NCBI GenBank assembly: GCA_023433655.1
Contig: JAEYUE010000114.1
Location: forward strand, 1 to 22,038
Origin: Pseudomonadota bacterium
GTDB lineage: Bacteria; Pseudomonadota; Alphaproteobacteria; Caulobacterales; Caulobacteraceae
Length of the DNA stretch: 22,038 bases
Reading direction: 5' to 3'
The translations under genes were made by a program, and so were the position numbers. Below, piece after piece: positions 1 to 6,347 of this stretch. Below the pieces are notes generated by a model. It searched no databases and was not told where the DNA came from. It saw only the letters and a list, made by a program, of their open reading frames with translations. Position 1 is the stretch's first letter; each line of letters starts with the position of its first letter.

Positions 1-182
1 AGGCGGTCTGGAACCAGGCCGCCGCCGACGGCGTGCGCAAGGCCCGCGCCCAGGCCGGGATGATCGCCGAGGCTTCCGGCCGCCGGCTCGGTCCGGTTCG
101 CCACGTCAGCGTCCTGATGCGGTCGCAGGACGGGGAGAATGCCCTCGTCAGCGTCGCCGTGCGCTTCGGTTTCGAGGACTAG
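1..182 (+). CDS. SIMPL-domain (DUF541) protein, C-terminal fragment
   Basis: This is the last 59 codons of a gene that begins before the window. The frame runs from base 3 to a TAG at 180-182. The visible residues read as an Ala-rich helix (AVWNQAAADGVRKARAQAG), then a Leu-Gly-Pro-Val turn and a closing beta strand ending VAVRFGFED. That layout matches the end of the SIMPL/DUF541 domain, where an A..DA..KA..LA..G..LG.. helix is followed by a strand ending in a VxVxF-type sequence. Such proteins are usually periplasmic or envelope-associated, with poorly defined roles. The signal peptide and most of the domain lie outside the window, so the assignment is moderate. The stop is only three bases from the carA stop on the other strand. 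Confidence 0.6.
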   Translation, partial: AVWNQAAADGVRKARAQAGMIAEASGRRLGPVRHVSVLMRSQDGENALVSVAVRFGFED

Positions 183-185
183 GGT

Positions 186-1346
186 TCAGCCCTTCATCGA
201 GTCCGCGAAGCGCTGGAACAGATACAGGCTGTCCGTCGGCCCCGGCGACGCTTCGGGATGATGCTGGACGCTGAACACCGGCTTGTCCTTGAGCGCGATG
301 CCGCAGTTGGTGCCGTCGAACAGGCTGACGTGGGTCTCCACCACCGCGTCCGGCAAGCTGTCGCGATCGACCGTGAAGCCGTGGTTCATCGAGACGATCT
401 CCACCTTGCCGGTGGTCAGGTCCTTGACCGGATGGTTCGCGCCGTGGTGGCCCTGGTCCATCTTGACCGTCTTCGCGCCCAGCGCCAGCGCCAGCATCTG
501 GTGCCCCAGGCAGATGCCGAACAGCGGCTTGCCGCTGTCGACCAGCTTGCGGATTTCCGGCACCGCGTATTCGCCGGTCGCCGCCGGATCGCCCGGTCCG
601 TTGGACAGCACAACGCCGTCGGGGTTGCGGGCGAGAATCTCCTCGGCCGTCGTGGTCGCGGGGACCACGGTGATCTTCGCGCCCGTCGAGGCCAGGGCGC
701 GCAGGATGTTGCGCTTCACGCCATAGTCCACCACGACCACCGAGCGGTTGTTGGCGTCGACACGGGGATACCCTTCCGGCCAGTCCCACAGGCCCTCGTT
801 CCAGTCGAACGACTGCAGGGTGGTGGCGTCCTTGGCCAGATCGAGCCCGACCAGCCCGCTCCACGCCTTGGCCTGGGCGACCAGCGCCTCGAGATCGAAC
901 CGGCCCTCCGGATCATGGGCGATCACCGCGTGCGGGGCGCCCGCGTCGCGGATGCGGGCGGTCAGGGCGCGGGTGTCGACCCCCGCCAGACCGACGACGC
1001 CGCGTCGCCTCATCCAATCGTCGAGATCGCTGTCACTGCGCCAGTTGGCCGGATCGGTCGGCGCATCGCGGAAGATCGCGCCCCGCGCCGAGGTCTCGGC
1101 GCCGCCGCCGATCTGCTCGACATCCTCGACATTCACGCCGGTGTTGCCGACGTGCGGAAAGGTGAAGGCCAGGATCTGGCTCATGTACGACGGGTCGGTC
1201 AGGATCTCCTGATAGCCGGTCATGGCGGTGTTGAAGACCACCTCGCCCAGAGCCGAGCCGACGGCGCCGCAGCCGACCCCCTGCAGGACGGTTCCGTCCG
1301 CCAGCGCCAGAACGCCCGTCACACCTGGAAGCAACTTCTCGGTCAT
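186..1346 (-). CDS. carA: carbamoyl-phosphate synthase small (glutaminase) subunit
   Basis: The protein is 386 aa, close to the usual CarA length. It hydrolyses glutamine and passes ammonia to CarB for carbamoyl phosphate, the precursor of pyrimidines and arginine. The N-terminal CarA domain (about 1-190, with VVFNTAMTGYQEILTDPSY) is followed by a class I glutamine amidotransferase domain. The catalytic triad is visible as Cys279 in GICLGHQ and His363/Glu365 in HHPEASPGP; SNGPGDP and the MNHGF segment are also intact. I chose the ATG at 1346 because GGAG lies seven bases upstream. An in-frame ATG four codons earlier and longer non-family sequence upstream are less likely. It is the last gene of a minus-strand run, 46 bases after the permease. 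Its partner carB is about 8.8 kb away on the plus strand. Confidence 0.97.
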   Translation of the reverse strand: MTEKLLPGVTGVLALADGTVLQGVGCGAVGSALGEVVFNTAMTGYQEILTDPSYMSQILAFTFPHVGNTGVNVEDVEQIGGGAETSARGAIFRDAPTDPANWRSDSDLDDWMRRRGVVGLAGVDTRALTARIRDAGAPHAVIAHDPEGRFDLEALVAQAKAWSGLVGLDLAKDATTLQSFDWNEGLWDWPEGYPRVDANNRSVVVVDYGVKRNILRALASTGAKITVVPATTTAEEILARNPDGVVLSNGPGDPAATGEYAVPEIRKLVDSGKPLFGICLGHQMLALALGAKTVKMDQGHHGANHPVKDLTTGKVEIVSMNHGFTVDRDSLPDAVVETHVSLFDGTNCGIALKDKPVFSVQHHPEASPGPTDSLYLFQRFADSMKG

Positions 1347-1392
1347 GGGGCGCTCCATACAGCCGAATCCCGGCAAGCAAACGGCGGCGTCG

Positions 1393-2730
1393 TTAGGCGT
1401 CGCCGGTTCCCGGGTCAACCGCCCGCGCCGTTCGGCTGACAATGGCGAACCAGGCGACGACCATCAGGGCGAAGAAGCCGACGGACGGCAGCACATACCC
1501 CGGCGCCGCGAAGGCGATCGCCGCCGCGGCGAAAAGCAGGCCCGCGACGGCGGTGATCCGGGTGCGCGACCGCTGCGCCAGCCGGAACAGCGAGATCGAG
1601 CAGACCGCGTAGACGACCAGGGTCAGGACCGACGTTACCCCGACCAGCAGGCCGAACTGCCCGCCCAGCGTCGGCTGGCCCGACAGCACCGTGACCACGC
1701 TCATGATCGCCGCTCCCAGCAACGGGTTCGCGACGGGCGTGCGGTCGCCCGCCCCAAAGCCGGCCGGCAGGTAGCCGTGGCGGGCCGCGGCCCGGGCCGT
1801 CTCGCCGCCCATCATCACCCAGCCGCCGACGGTGCCGATCGTCTTGATGATGGCGCAGACCGCCACCAGCCCGGCGATGGAGCCGCCGAACACCCGCTGC
1901 GCAAGGTCGGCGTACGGGCTGGACGAGGCTTCGATCTCAGCGAGCGGGATGACGCCGAATACCGACACGGTAGCCGCCACATAGACCACCGTCGCCAGGC
2001 CCACGCCGGCCACCGACGCTCGTCCGACGTCCTGGGCCGGATTGCGCACCCGCCGCGACAGCGCCGCGGCGCTCTCGACGCCCAGATAGGCCCAGAAGAT
2101 GATCGCCAGCGAGGCCGGCACGGTCTCGAACAGCGGCGCGCCGGACGGGCTCCAGGAGGCGGCGAACAGGTCCGGATCGAACGCCCGGGCGCCCGCCACC
2201 ACGGCGATGGCGATGGGGACCAGACCGATGACGAGGGCGGCCGCCGCCAGCCAGGACGCCGTCCGGGCGCCGACGATGTAGGCGATGGTCGCGATCCAGA
2301 TGATCGCCAGGTTGCAGAAGGTCGCTGCGATTGGATCCTTCAGCACGGGCCAGAAGAAGCCGAGATAGCCCGTCGCCGCCACGGCCACGGCCACGTTCCC
2401 CACCAGACAGGCCGCCCAGAAGGCCAGCGAGACGTTGAAGCCGGCGAAGCGGCCGAGCCCGCGCTCGGCGAAGCCCGCGAGACCGTCCGCGTCGGGCTGC
2501 AGGCGTCCCAGCGCCCCGAAGACGAGCGCCAGCGTCGCCGCCCCTGCGGCCGCCACCAGCCAGCCGATCAGCGACGAGCCGCCGGTCGGCGCGAGACTGA
2601 CGGGAAGCAGGTACAGCCCCGAGCCGATCATGTTCCCGGCCACCACCAGAGCGGCCAGCCCCCAGCCCAGCTTGTGCCGGTCCATAAGCGGTTCCTCGGG
2701 CAGAGGAACGGGGCGGGCGACGTCGCTCAT
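1393..2730 (-). CDS. APC-family amino-acid permease, AdiC-like
   Basis: The protein is 445 aa with about twelve hydrophobic segments, the size and layout of the basic amino acid/polyamine antiporter branch of the APC superfamily (AdiC type). Residues used by AdiC for substrate are conserved: GNMIGSG (32-38, AdiC Asn22/Ser26 loop), Asn112 in GNVAV (AdiC Asn101), Trp in FWAYLGVESA (AdiC Trp202) and Trp in VGGWVMM (AdiC Trp293). The expected substrate is therefore a basic amino acid, guanidino compound or amine, imported or exchanged at the inner membrane; this is inference. The start at 2730 overlaps the TGA of the upstream Rieske gene as ATGA, which indicates translational coupling. A second Met at residue 16 is a possible later start. 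carA follows after 46 bases, so cotranscription is likely. Confidence 0.85.
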   Translation of the reverse strand: MSDVARPVPLPEEPLMDRHKLGWGLAALVVAGNMIGSGLYLLPVSLAPTGGSSLIGWLVAAAGAATLALVFGALGRLQPDADGLAGFAERGLGRFAGFNVSLAFWAACLVGNVAVAVAATGYLGFFWPVLKDPIAATFCNLAIIWIATIAYIVGARTASWLAAAALVIGLVPIAIAVVAGARAFDPDLFAASWSPSGAPLFETVPASLAIIFWAYLGVESAAALSRRVRNPAQDVGRASVAGVGLATVVYVAATVSVFGVIPLAEIEASSSPYADLAQRVFGGSIAGLVAVCAIIKTIGTVGGWVMMGGETARAAARHGYLPAGFGAGDRTPVANPLLGAAIMSVVTVLSGQPTLGGQFGLLVGVTSVLTLVVYAVCSISLFRLAQRSRTRITAVAGLLFAAAAIAFAAPGYVLPSVGFFALMVVAWFAIVSRTARAVDPGTGDA

Positions 2731-3617
2731 GCATGAACCTCGGCGATGCGGGACTGGAACCAGGCCACGCCAGCTTCGTGCCGCGGGCTCAGTACGCCCC
2801 GATCATACGCGCCCGCCGACAGATTCGCCTGCACCGCCTCGCAGATCCTCGCGTCCTCGGCTGTCAGTCGATCGGATGCGCTCAAAGCCTCGCCGAGCGC
2901 GCCCTCGCCGCCTTCGCTGAGGAACAGATAGTCCAGCCGGGTCCGGCCGGCTCCGACCGGCGTCATCCGCTCGATCATCGCCCCGTCGCGATAGACGTTG
3001 ATGCCGAGGTTCGGCCAGAGCCAACCCCACACCCCGGCCTGCGGACCGTCATTCACGCCCACCGCCTCCTGCACCACCAGATCTCCCTCGACCCGCACGT
3101 GATATTCCGCCGGGCCCAGTTCGCCGGCCAGGACCGGATGGACCGAGCCGATGTGATATCCTTCCAGATAATTCTCGACGTAGACCTTCCAGTCGCAGGC
3201 CAGGTCATGGCTGCGGCGCAGCGCCGGTCCAGCAACCATCAACCCCCGCTCGACCATGATCGCCTCCAGCGGCGCCACATGATCGGCCAGGGGCGGCGCC
3301 GCCGGATCGAGGTTGGCGAACGCGAGCCCCCGCCAGGTCTCCAACCGCACCGCCAGAAGTCCGAAATCCCGCGGATCGAACCCCTCGGCCGCGCCGAACC
3401 CGGTCGCCGCCCGCAGCCGGCCGTCCAGCGCATAGCGCCAGCCGTGATAGGCGCAGACCAGTTCTCGCTCGCAATGGCCGCGGTCGCCCTGCACCAACGG
3501 TCCGGCCCGGTGCCGGCAGACATTGTGGAAGGCGCGCAGCACGCCATCCGCCCCGCGAATGGCCAGCAACCGGTGGCCGGCCACGTCGGACGCGATCCAG
3601 TCGCCGGCCGCCGCCAC
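2727..3617 (-). CDS. Rieske non-heme iron oxygenase, choline/carnitine monooxygenase type (body of an interrupted gene)
   Basis: This is the 296-codon open part, beginning at a GTG with GAGG a few bases upstream. Numbering from that GTG, the Rieske [2Fe-2S] ligands are Cys34, His36, Cys55 and His58 (CRH...CAYHGW, 18 residues between the pairs). The mononuclear iron site is NYLEGYHIGSVHP, with Glu152, His155 and His160; Glu rather than Asp before the first His is typical of quaternary-amine oxygenases such as CntA. The tail EDARICEAVQ...AYDRGVLSPRHE also matches that group. Such enzymes use a separate reductase, which is not in the window. Substrate is unknown; a methylated amine or betaine is an inference. 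The family N-terminus continues upstream in the same frame but is cut by an amber codon at 3642-3644. The gene is therefore either a recent pseudogene, a reinitiated shorter enzyme, or carries a sequencing error. Confidence 0.75.
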   Translation of the reverse strand: MAAAGDWIASDVAGHRLLAIRGADGVLRAFHNVCRHRAGPLVQGDRGHCERELVCAYHGWRYALDGRLRAATGFGAAEGFDPRDFGLLAVRLETWRGLAFANLDPAAPPLADHVAPLEAIMVERGLMVAGPALRRSHDLACDWKVYVENYLEGYHIGSVHPVLAGELGPAEYHVRVEGDLVVQEAVGVNDGPQAGVWGWLWPNLGINVYRDGAMIERMTPVGAGRTRLDYLFLSEGGEGALGEALSASDRLTAEDARICEAVQANLSAGAYDRGVLSPRHEAGVAWFQSRIAEVHA

Positions 3618-3641
3618 CTCCGCCTCATGCCCCAGGAAAAG

Positions 3642-3725
3642 CTAGGCCCGCCCGAACACCGCCGTCCGCTCACGCGCCCAGGCTTCGGAGCATCCATAGA
3701 GCCGGGCGGGAAGCGTGACCTGCAT
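3642..3725 (-). pseudogene. severed N-terminus of the Rieske oxygenase, ending in an in-frame amber codon
   Basis: From the ATG at 3725 the frame encodes MQVTLPARLYGCSEAW and continues to VFGRA, 27 codons in all, then TAG at 3644-3642. It resumes in the same frame as LFLGHEAEV and runs into the main Rieske body. Family members have an aromatic-rich FGRxW.. segment here, so the stop sits where a Trp (TGG) is expected; one G-to-A change explains it. No insertion or deletion is needed. Full length would be 332 aa, normal for the family. The ATG is 42 bases after the stop of the upstream EAL-like gene and has no clear Shine-Dalgarno sequence. The codons are seen directly; the Trp inference rests on family knowledge. 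Confidence 0.75.
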
Positions 3726-3767
3726 GGCCGATCAAGGCCCGGCGCCGGCCGCGCCGTCAACCTCCGC

Positions 3768-4592
3768 CTAAACGACCACCGGATTCATTCCGGCGAACAC
3801 CGCATGGGTCGCGCCGGCGGCCTGCGCCGCCAGGCCGCGATCGGGCCTGAGATTCGTCAGCAGGACCTGCGGACAGGCGCGGCGCGCCGCGCCGATGAGC
3901 TGGGCCGCCGACTGCCATTCCCGCGCGGTTTCATGCGCGACGCCGGCGAAGTCGATGGCGAGGCACTGGGCCCGAACCTGGGAGAGCCGGGCCGCGGCGC
4001 CCGGATCGGGAGCGATATGAAGGATCAGCCCCAGCGTGCCGGTTTCGAAATGGTCGATGGCCTCCTGGACCGCCTCGGGCGGCGCCTGCTCGAGGCCTCC
4101 CATGACCTCGATCAGCAGGGCCCCCGGCGCGCACTCGTGCTGCATCTCCGCGCACAGCAGGTCGAACCGCCCGCCGCTGGAGGCCACTGTGCGCCAGAAG
4201 GCCGGCACGACCCCGCTGTCGTTTGAGCCGAGGCGCAGCAGGTCCAGCCCGTTACGCAGGGTCTCGGTGTCGATGCGGACCAGATCCGCCGGCTCGAGCG
4301 TCCGGCGGCCCAGACCGATCAGCGCGCTTTCGCCGCCGCGGTGTCGCACGCTTCGCCGGATGCGTCTCGCCACCGGCGCCGAGCGGGCGAGGTCGAACAC
4401 CGGCTGCGCCGCCAGCGTTATGATCAGTTCGCGGCGCGCCCGCGTCAGCAGGGTGAAGGTCAGGCTCTCGTAGGGCGCGCCATACGACCGCCGTTCGCCC
4501 AGTCGGGCCATCGCCTCCTGGGGATCGCCCCCGGGCGAAATCCGTCCGGGGCCGAGTGGGCCCCCAGCGGGGTACCCTGGGTCGTTCCTCAT
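3768..4592 (-). CDS. degenerate EAL-like domain protein of unknown function
   Basis: The protein is 274 aa from the ATG at 4592, which has GGAG about nine bases upstream. A TTG 19 codons earlier is possible but has no ribosome site. I do not recognise a close family. The C-terminal half (about 160-271) follows the strand order of an EAL barrel: LIEV at 160-163 where ElTE would be, LGLILHI where the LDDFG strand would be, CLAIDFAGV at 210-218 like the xxKID strand, then PQVLLTNLRPDRGLAAQAAGA resembling the AEGVE/G segment. All acidic metal ligands of an active cyclic-di-GMP phosphodiesterase are missing, so if related it is non-catalytic. No signal peptide or membrane segment is seen. It is the first gene of a minus-strand run with the Rieske oxygenase, permease and carA, and is divergent from the HAD gene. 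Confidence 0.45.
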   Translation of the reverse strand: MRNDPGYPAGGPLGPGRISPGGDPQEAMARLGERRSYGAPYESLTFTLLTRARRELIITLAAQPVFDLARSAPVARRIRRSVRHRGGESALIGLGRRTLEPADLVRIDTETLRNGLDLLRLGSNDSGVVPAFWRTVASSGGRFDLLCAEMQHECAPGALLIEVMGGLEQAPPEAVQEAIDHFETGTLGLILHIAPDPGAAARLSQVRAQCLAIDFAGVAHETAREWQSAAQLIGAARRACPQVLLTNLRPDRGLAAQAAGATHAVFAGMNPVVV

Positions 4593-4673
4593 GACCGTTC
4601 GCTCCAGCCGGTCGAAAAAGAAGCCCCCCGCATGAAACAAACGCCCCAAGGTGAAAACACATCACTCACGAAT

Positions 4674-4695
4674 ATGGTCAAACGCCGTTGACCAT
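4674..4695. promoter_or_regulatory. inverted repeat, candidate operator between divergent genes
   Basis: ATGGTCAA (4674-4681) and its exact reverse complement TTGACCAT (4688-4695) flank a six-base spacer. Each arm holds a TTGACC reading outward, so the dyad could be a dimeric repressor site or hold the -35 boxes of the divergent EAL-like and HAD promoters. No convincing -10 was found on either side. Confidence 0.45.
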
Positions 4696-4718
4696 GACGG
4701 TTCCCGGGACGGGACCGC

Positions 4719-4734
4719 GGCCGGTTGACCGGCC
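4719..4734. promoter_or_regulatory. second inverted repeat upstream of the HAD gene
   Basis: GGCCGGT and ACCGGCC form a perfect 7-base dyad around TG. It contains GTTGACC, also found in the dyad at 4674-4695; the TTGACC copies start 37 bases apart. It lies 24 bases before the HAD start and could be an operator or a leader hairpin. High GC makes short dyads fairly common here. Confidence 0.35.
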
Positions 4735-4758
4735 CGGCGGCTCGCGTCAGGAGGGCGC

Positions 4759-5460
4759 ATGACCATCACCACGGTCGGCCTCGACGCCGACGACACCCTT
4801 TGGCACAACGAAACGGTCTTCCGCCTGACCCAGGCCCGTTTCCTGGGTCTGCTGACGGACCACGACAACGCGCAGATTGAAGCGCGGCTGGCCGAAATCG
4901 AGCGCCGCAACCTTCAGCTTTATGGTTACGGCGTGAAGGGTTTCACCCTGTCTATGATCGAAACCGCGATGGAGATGTGCGGGGGCGAGCCGCCGCCCGG
5001 CGTCGTCCGCGAGATCCTCGCCGCCGGCCGCGAAATGCTGGCCTACCCGGTCGAGACGCTCCCGGGAGTGGACGAAGCCCTGGCGCGGCTTTCGCAGCGA
5101 TACCGCCTGGTGCTGGTCACCAAGGGGGACTTGATGGACCAGGAGCGCAAGCTGGCCGCCTCGGGTCTCGGCGACCTGTTCGCCGCCGTCGAGATCGTCT
5201 CCGAGAAGGATCGGGCGACCTACGAGCGGGTGTTCGCTCGCCACGGCACCGGCCCCGGCGAGGCGGTGATGGCGGGAAACTCGATGAAATCCGACGTGCT
5301 GCCTGCGCTCGAGGCCGGCGCCTTCGCCGTGCACATCCCCTACGTCGTCACCTGGTCGCATGAACTGGCGGACGCCCCGGAAGGCCATCCCCGCTACGGC
5401 GCCCTCGACCGCATCGACGACCTGCCCGACTGGATCGAGGACAGACTGGCTCAGCTATAG
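4759..5460 (+). CDS. HAD-superfamily hydrolase (probable phosphatase)
   Basis: The protein is 233 aa with all four HAD motifs. Motif I is DADDT, with nucleophile Asp9 and general acid/base Asp11. Motif II is Thr121 in LVLVTKGD, motif III is Lys150 in SEKDRATYERVF, and motif IV is GNSMKSD with Asp179. A helical cap of subfamily I lies between motifs I and II (about 16-95). These enzymes hydrolyse small phosphate esters through a phospho-aspartate; the substrate cannot be read from sequence. The start is firm: AGGAGG at 4749-4754 lies four bases before the ATG. The last ten bases overlap the convergent sulfotransferase-like gene. It is divergent from the EAL-like gene across about 166 bases holding two inverted repeats. 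Confidence 0.9.
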   Translation: MTITTVGLDADDTLWHNETVFRLTQARFLGLLTDHDNAQIEARLAEIERRNLQLYGYGVKGFTLSMIETAMEMCGGEPPPGVVREILAAGREMLAYPVETLPGVDEALARLSQRYRLVLVTKGDLMDQERKLAASGLGDLFAAVEIVSEKDRATYERVFARHGTGPGEAVMAGNSMKSDVLPALEAGAFAVHIPYVVTWSHELADAPEGHPRYGALDRIDDLPDWIEDRLAQL

Positions 5461-6242
5461 CCGAGCAGCGCCCTCAGCCCGGGCGCATGGAAATCGACCA
5501 GCCGCCGCTGCGTTTCCGGCAGGCTGGCCGGAAATTCCAGCCCCTGCGGCAGCTTCAGATTTTCCCTGGCGGTCCGGCTCTGGCGGCGATCGGCGCCGAT
5601 CGTGACGCGCTCGCGCCAGTCCTCCGGACGCTCGATCCCGGCGGCGTTCAGCAGTCCCGCGAAGAACGCTTCCCCCTCAGCCGAGCCCGGATCGGCCGCG
5701 GCCGCCGCCGCATCCTCGTAGCGGACCAGGTAGGCGCCCGTGCCCAGCCAGGCGGCGGCGTTGTGGGTGTAGATGTCGATCAGGGCCGGCGACTTCTGGT
5801 GAATGCCGAAGATCATCATGTTCAGGATGGCCTCGGCGGAGAACACGCCTGACTTCAGATGTTGGATGTTCTCCTGCTCGAACTCTTCCGAAACGAAGAA
5901 CCGCGCCCGCGCCAGCACCCAGTCGTAGGGATCCCGCACCAGAAGGATGTGGCGGGCGAACCGGATGTTGGCCAGCGACTGGTCGCTGAACAGCAGATGG
6001 CCGCATGCCAGCTTCGGCTCGTGCGGATTGAAGGCGTCGAGGTGCAGATGCATGTTCGGAATCTGCACGAAGTCGCGATCGTGGTGCTGCTCGACCGGGA
6101 CGAACATGCGCAGGATGTTGCGCAGCAGATGGGTCCCGCCCTTGGGGACGCTGTTGAGCAACACCGGCTGTTTCAGCGGCGCCTGACGGAAACGGGCGAC
6201 CTCGCTGTTCAGCGTGTCCTTCAGGCCCTTGATCAAAGCCAT
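5451..6242 (-). CDS. sulfotransferase-family protein
   Basis: The protein is 263 aa from the ATG at 6242, which is preceded by GGGAGG four bases away. It has the two PAPS-binding elements of the sulfotransferase superfamily: a P-loop-like SVPKGGTH (Pro33-Thr37) after a buried strand, and RDPYD (103-107) after the strand HILLV, equivalent to the RDPxD 3'-phosphate loop. Such enzymes move sulfate from PAPS to a hydroxyl or amine, in bacteria often on carbohydrates, lipids or natural products. The acceptor is unknown. No signal peptide is seen, so it is probably cytoplasmic. It lies 105 bases after the stop of the TonB-dependent receptor on the same strand but beyond that gene's terminator-like hairpin, so it probably has its own promoter. 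Confidence 0.75.
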   Translation of the reverse strand: MALIKGLKDTLNSEVARFRQAPLKQPVLLNSVPKGGTHLLRNILRMFVPVEQHHDRDFVQIPNMHLHLDAFNPHEPKLACGHLLFSDQSLANIRFARHILLVRDPYDWVLARARFFVSEEFEQENIQHLKSGVFSAEAILNMMIFGIHQKSPALIDIYTHNAAAWLGTGAYLVRYEDAAAAAADPGSAEGEAFFAGLLNAAGIERPEDWRERVTIGADRRQSRTARENLKLPQGLEFPASLPETQRRLVDFHAPGLRALLGYS

Positions 6243-6301
6243 GCGGCCTCCCCCTTGTGCGGCGGGCTGTCCGCCTGCGCAGCATTGTAGCGAAAACGGC
6301 A

Positions 6302-6329
6302 AGGGGCGGCGGATCGCTCCGCCGCCCCT
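6302..6329 (-). terminator. strong hairpin after the TonB-dependent receptor gene
   Basis: AGGGGCGGCGGA (6302-6313) and TCCGCCGCCCCT (6318-6329) form a perfect 12-base-pair stem with a four-base TCGC loop, 18 bases past the receptor stop. On the minus strand the stem is followed by TTGCCGTTTT, a weak T tract, fitting an intrinsic terminator of a high-GC genome. It separates the receptor from the sulfotransferase gene. Confidence 0.75.
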
Positions 6330-6347
6330 GTCAGTATCTCCGACGGA

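Noticed and set aside
258..2736. Long plus-strand frames opposite carA and the permease
   Set aside because: They run antisense to well-supported genes and have only the biased composition of GC-rich shadow frames.
3642..3644. Amber codon as programmed recoding (pyrrolysine or selenocysteine)
   Set aside because: Selenocysteine uses TGA, not TAG, and nothing suggests pyrrolysine genes. The family residue here is an ordinary Trp, so a point mutation is simpler.
3739..3748. CCGGCGCCGG palindrome between the EAL-like and Rieske genes as a terminator
   Set aside because: The stem is short with no T tract, and such palindromes are expected in sequence this GC-rich.
3754..3760. TTGACGG on the minus strand as a promoter for the Rieske gene
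   Set aside because: The -35 match is perfect, but the only -10-like box (gatcaa at 3730-3735 on the plus strand) is too far away and four bases from the ATG. Context favours readthrough from the upstream gene.
2733..4226. 497-codon plus-strand frame opposite the Rieske and EAL-like genes
   Set aside because: It is antisense to conserved Rieske motifs, lacks family features and has no ribosome site. It is not an alternative to the interrupted gene.
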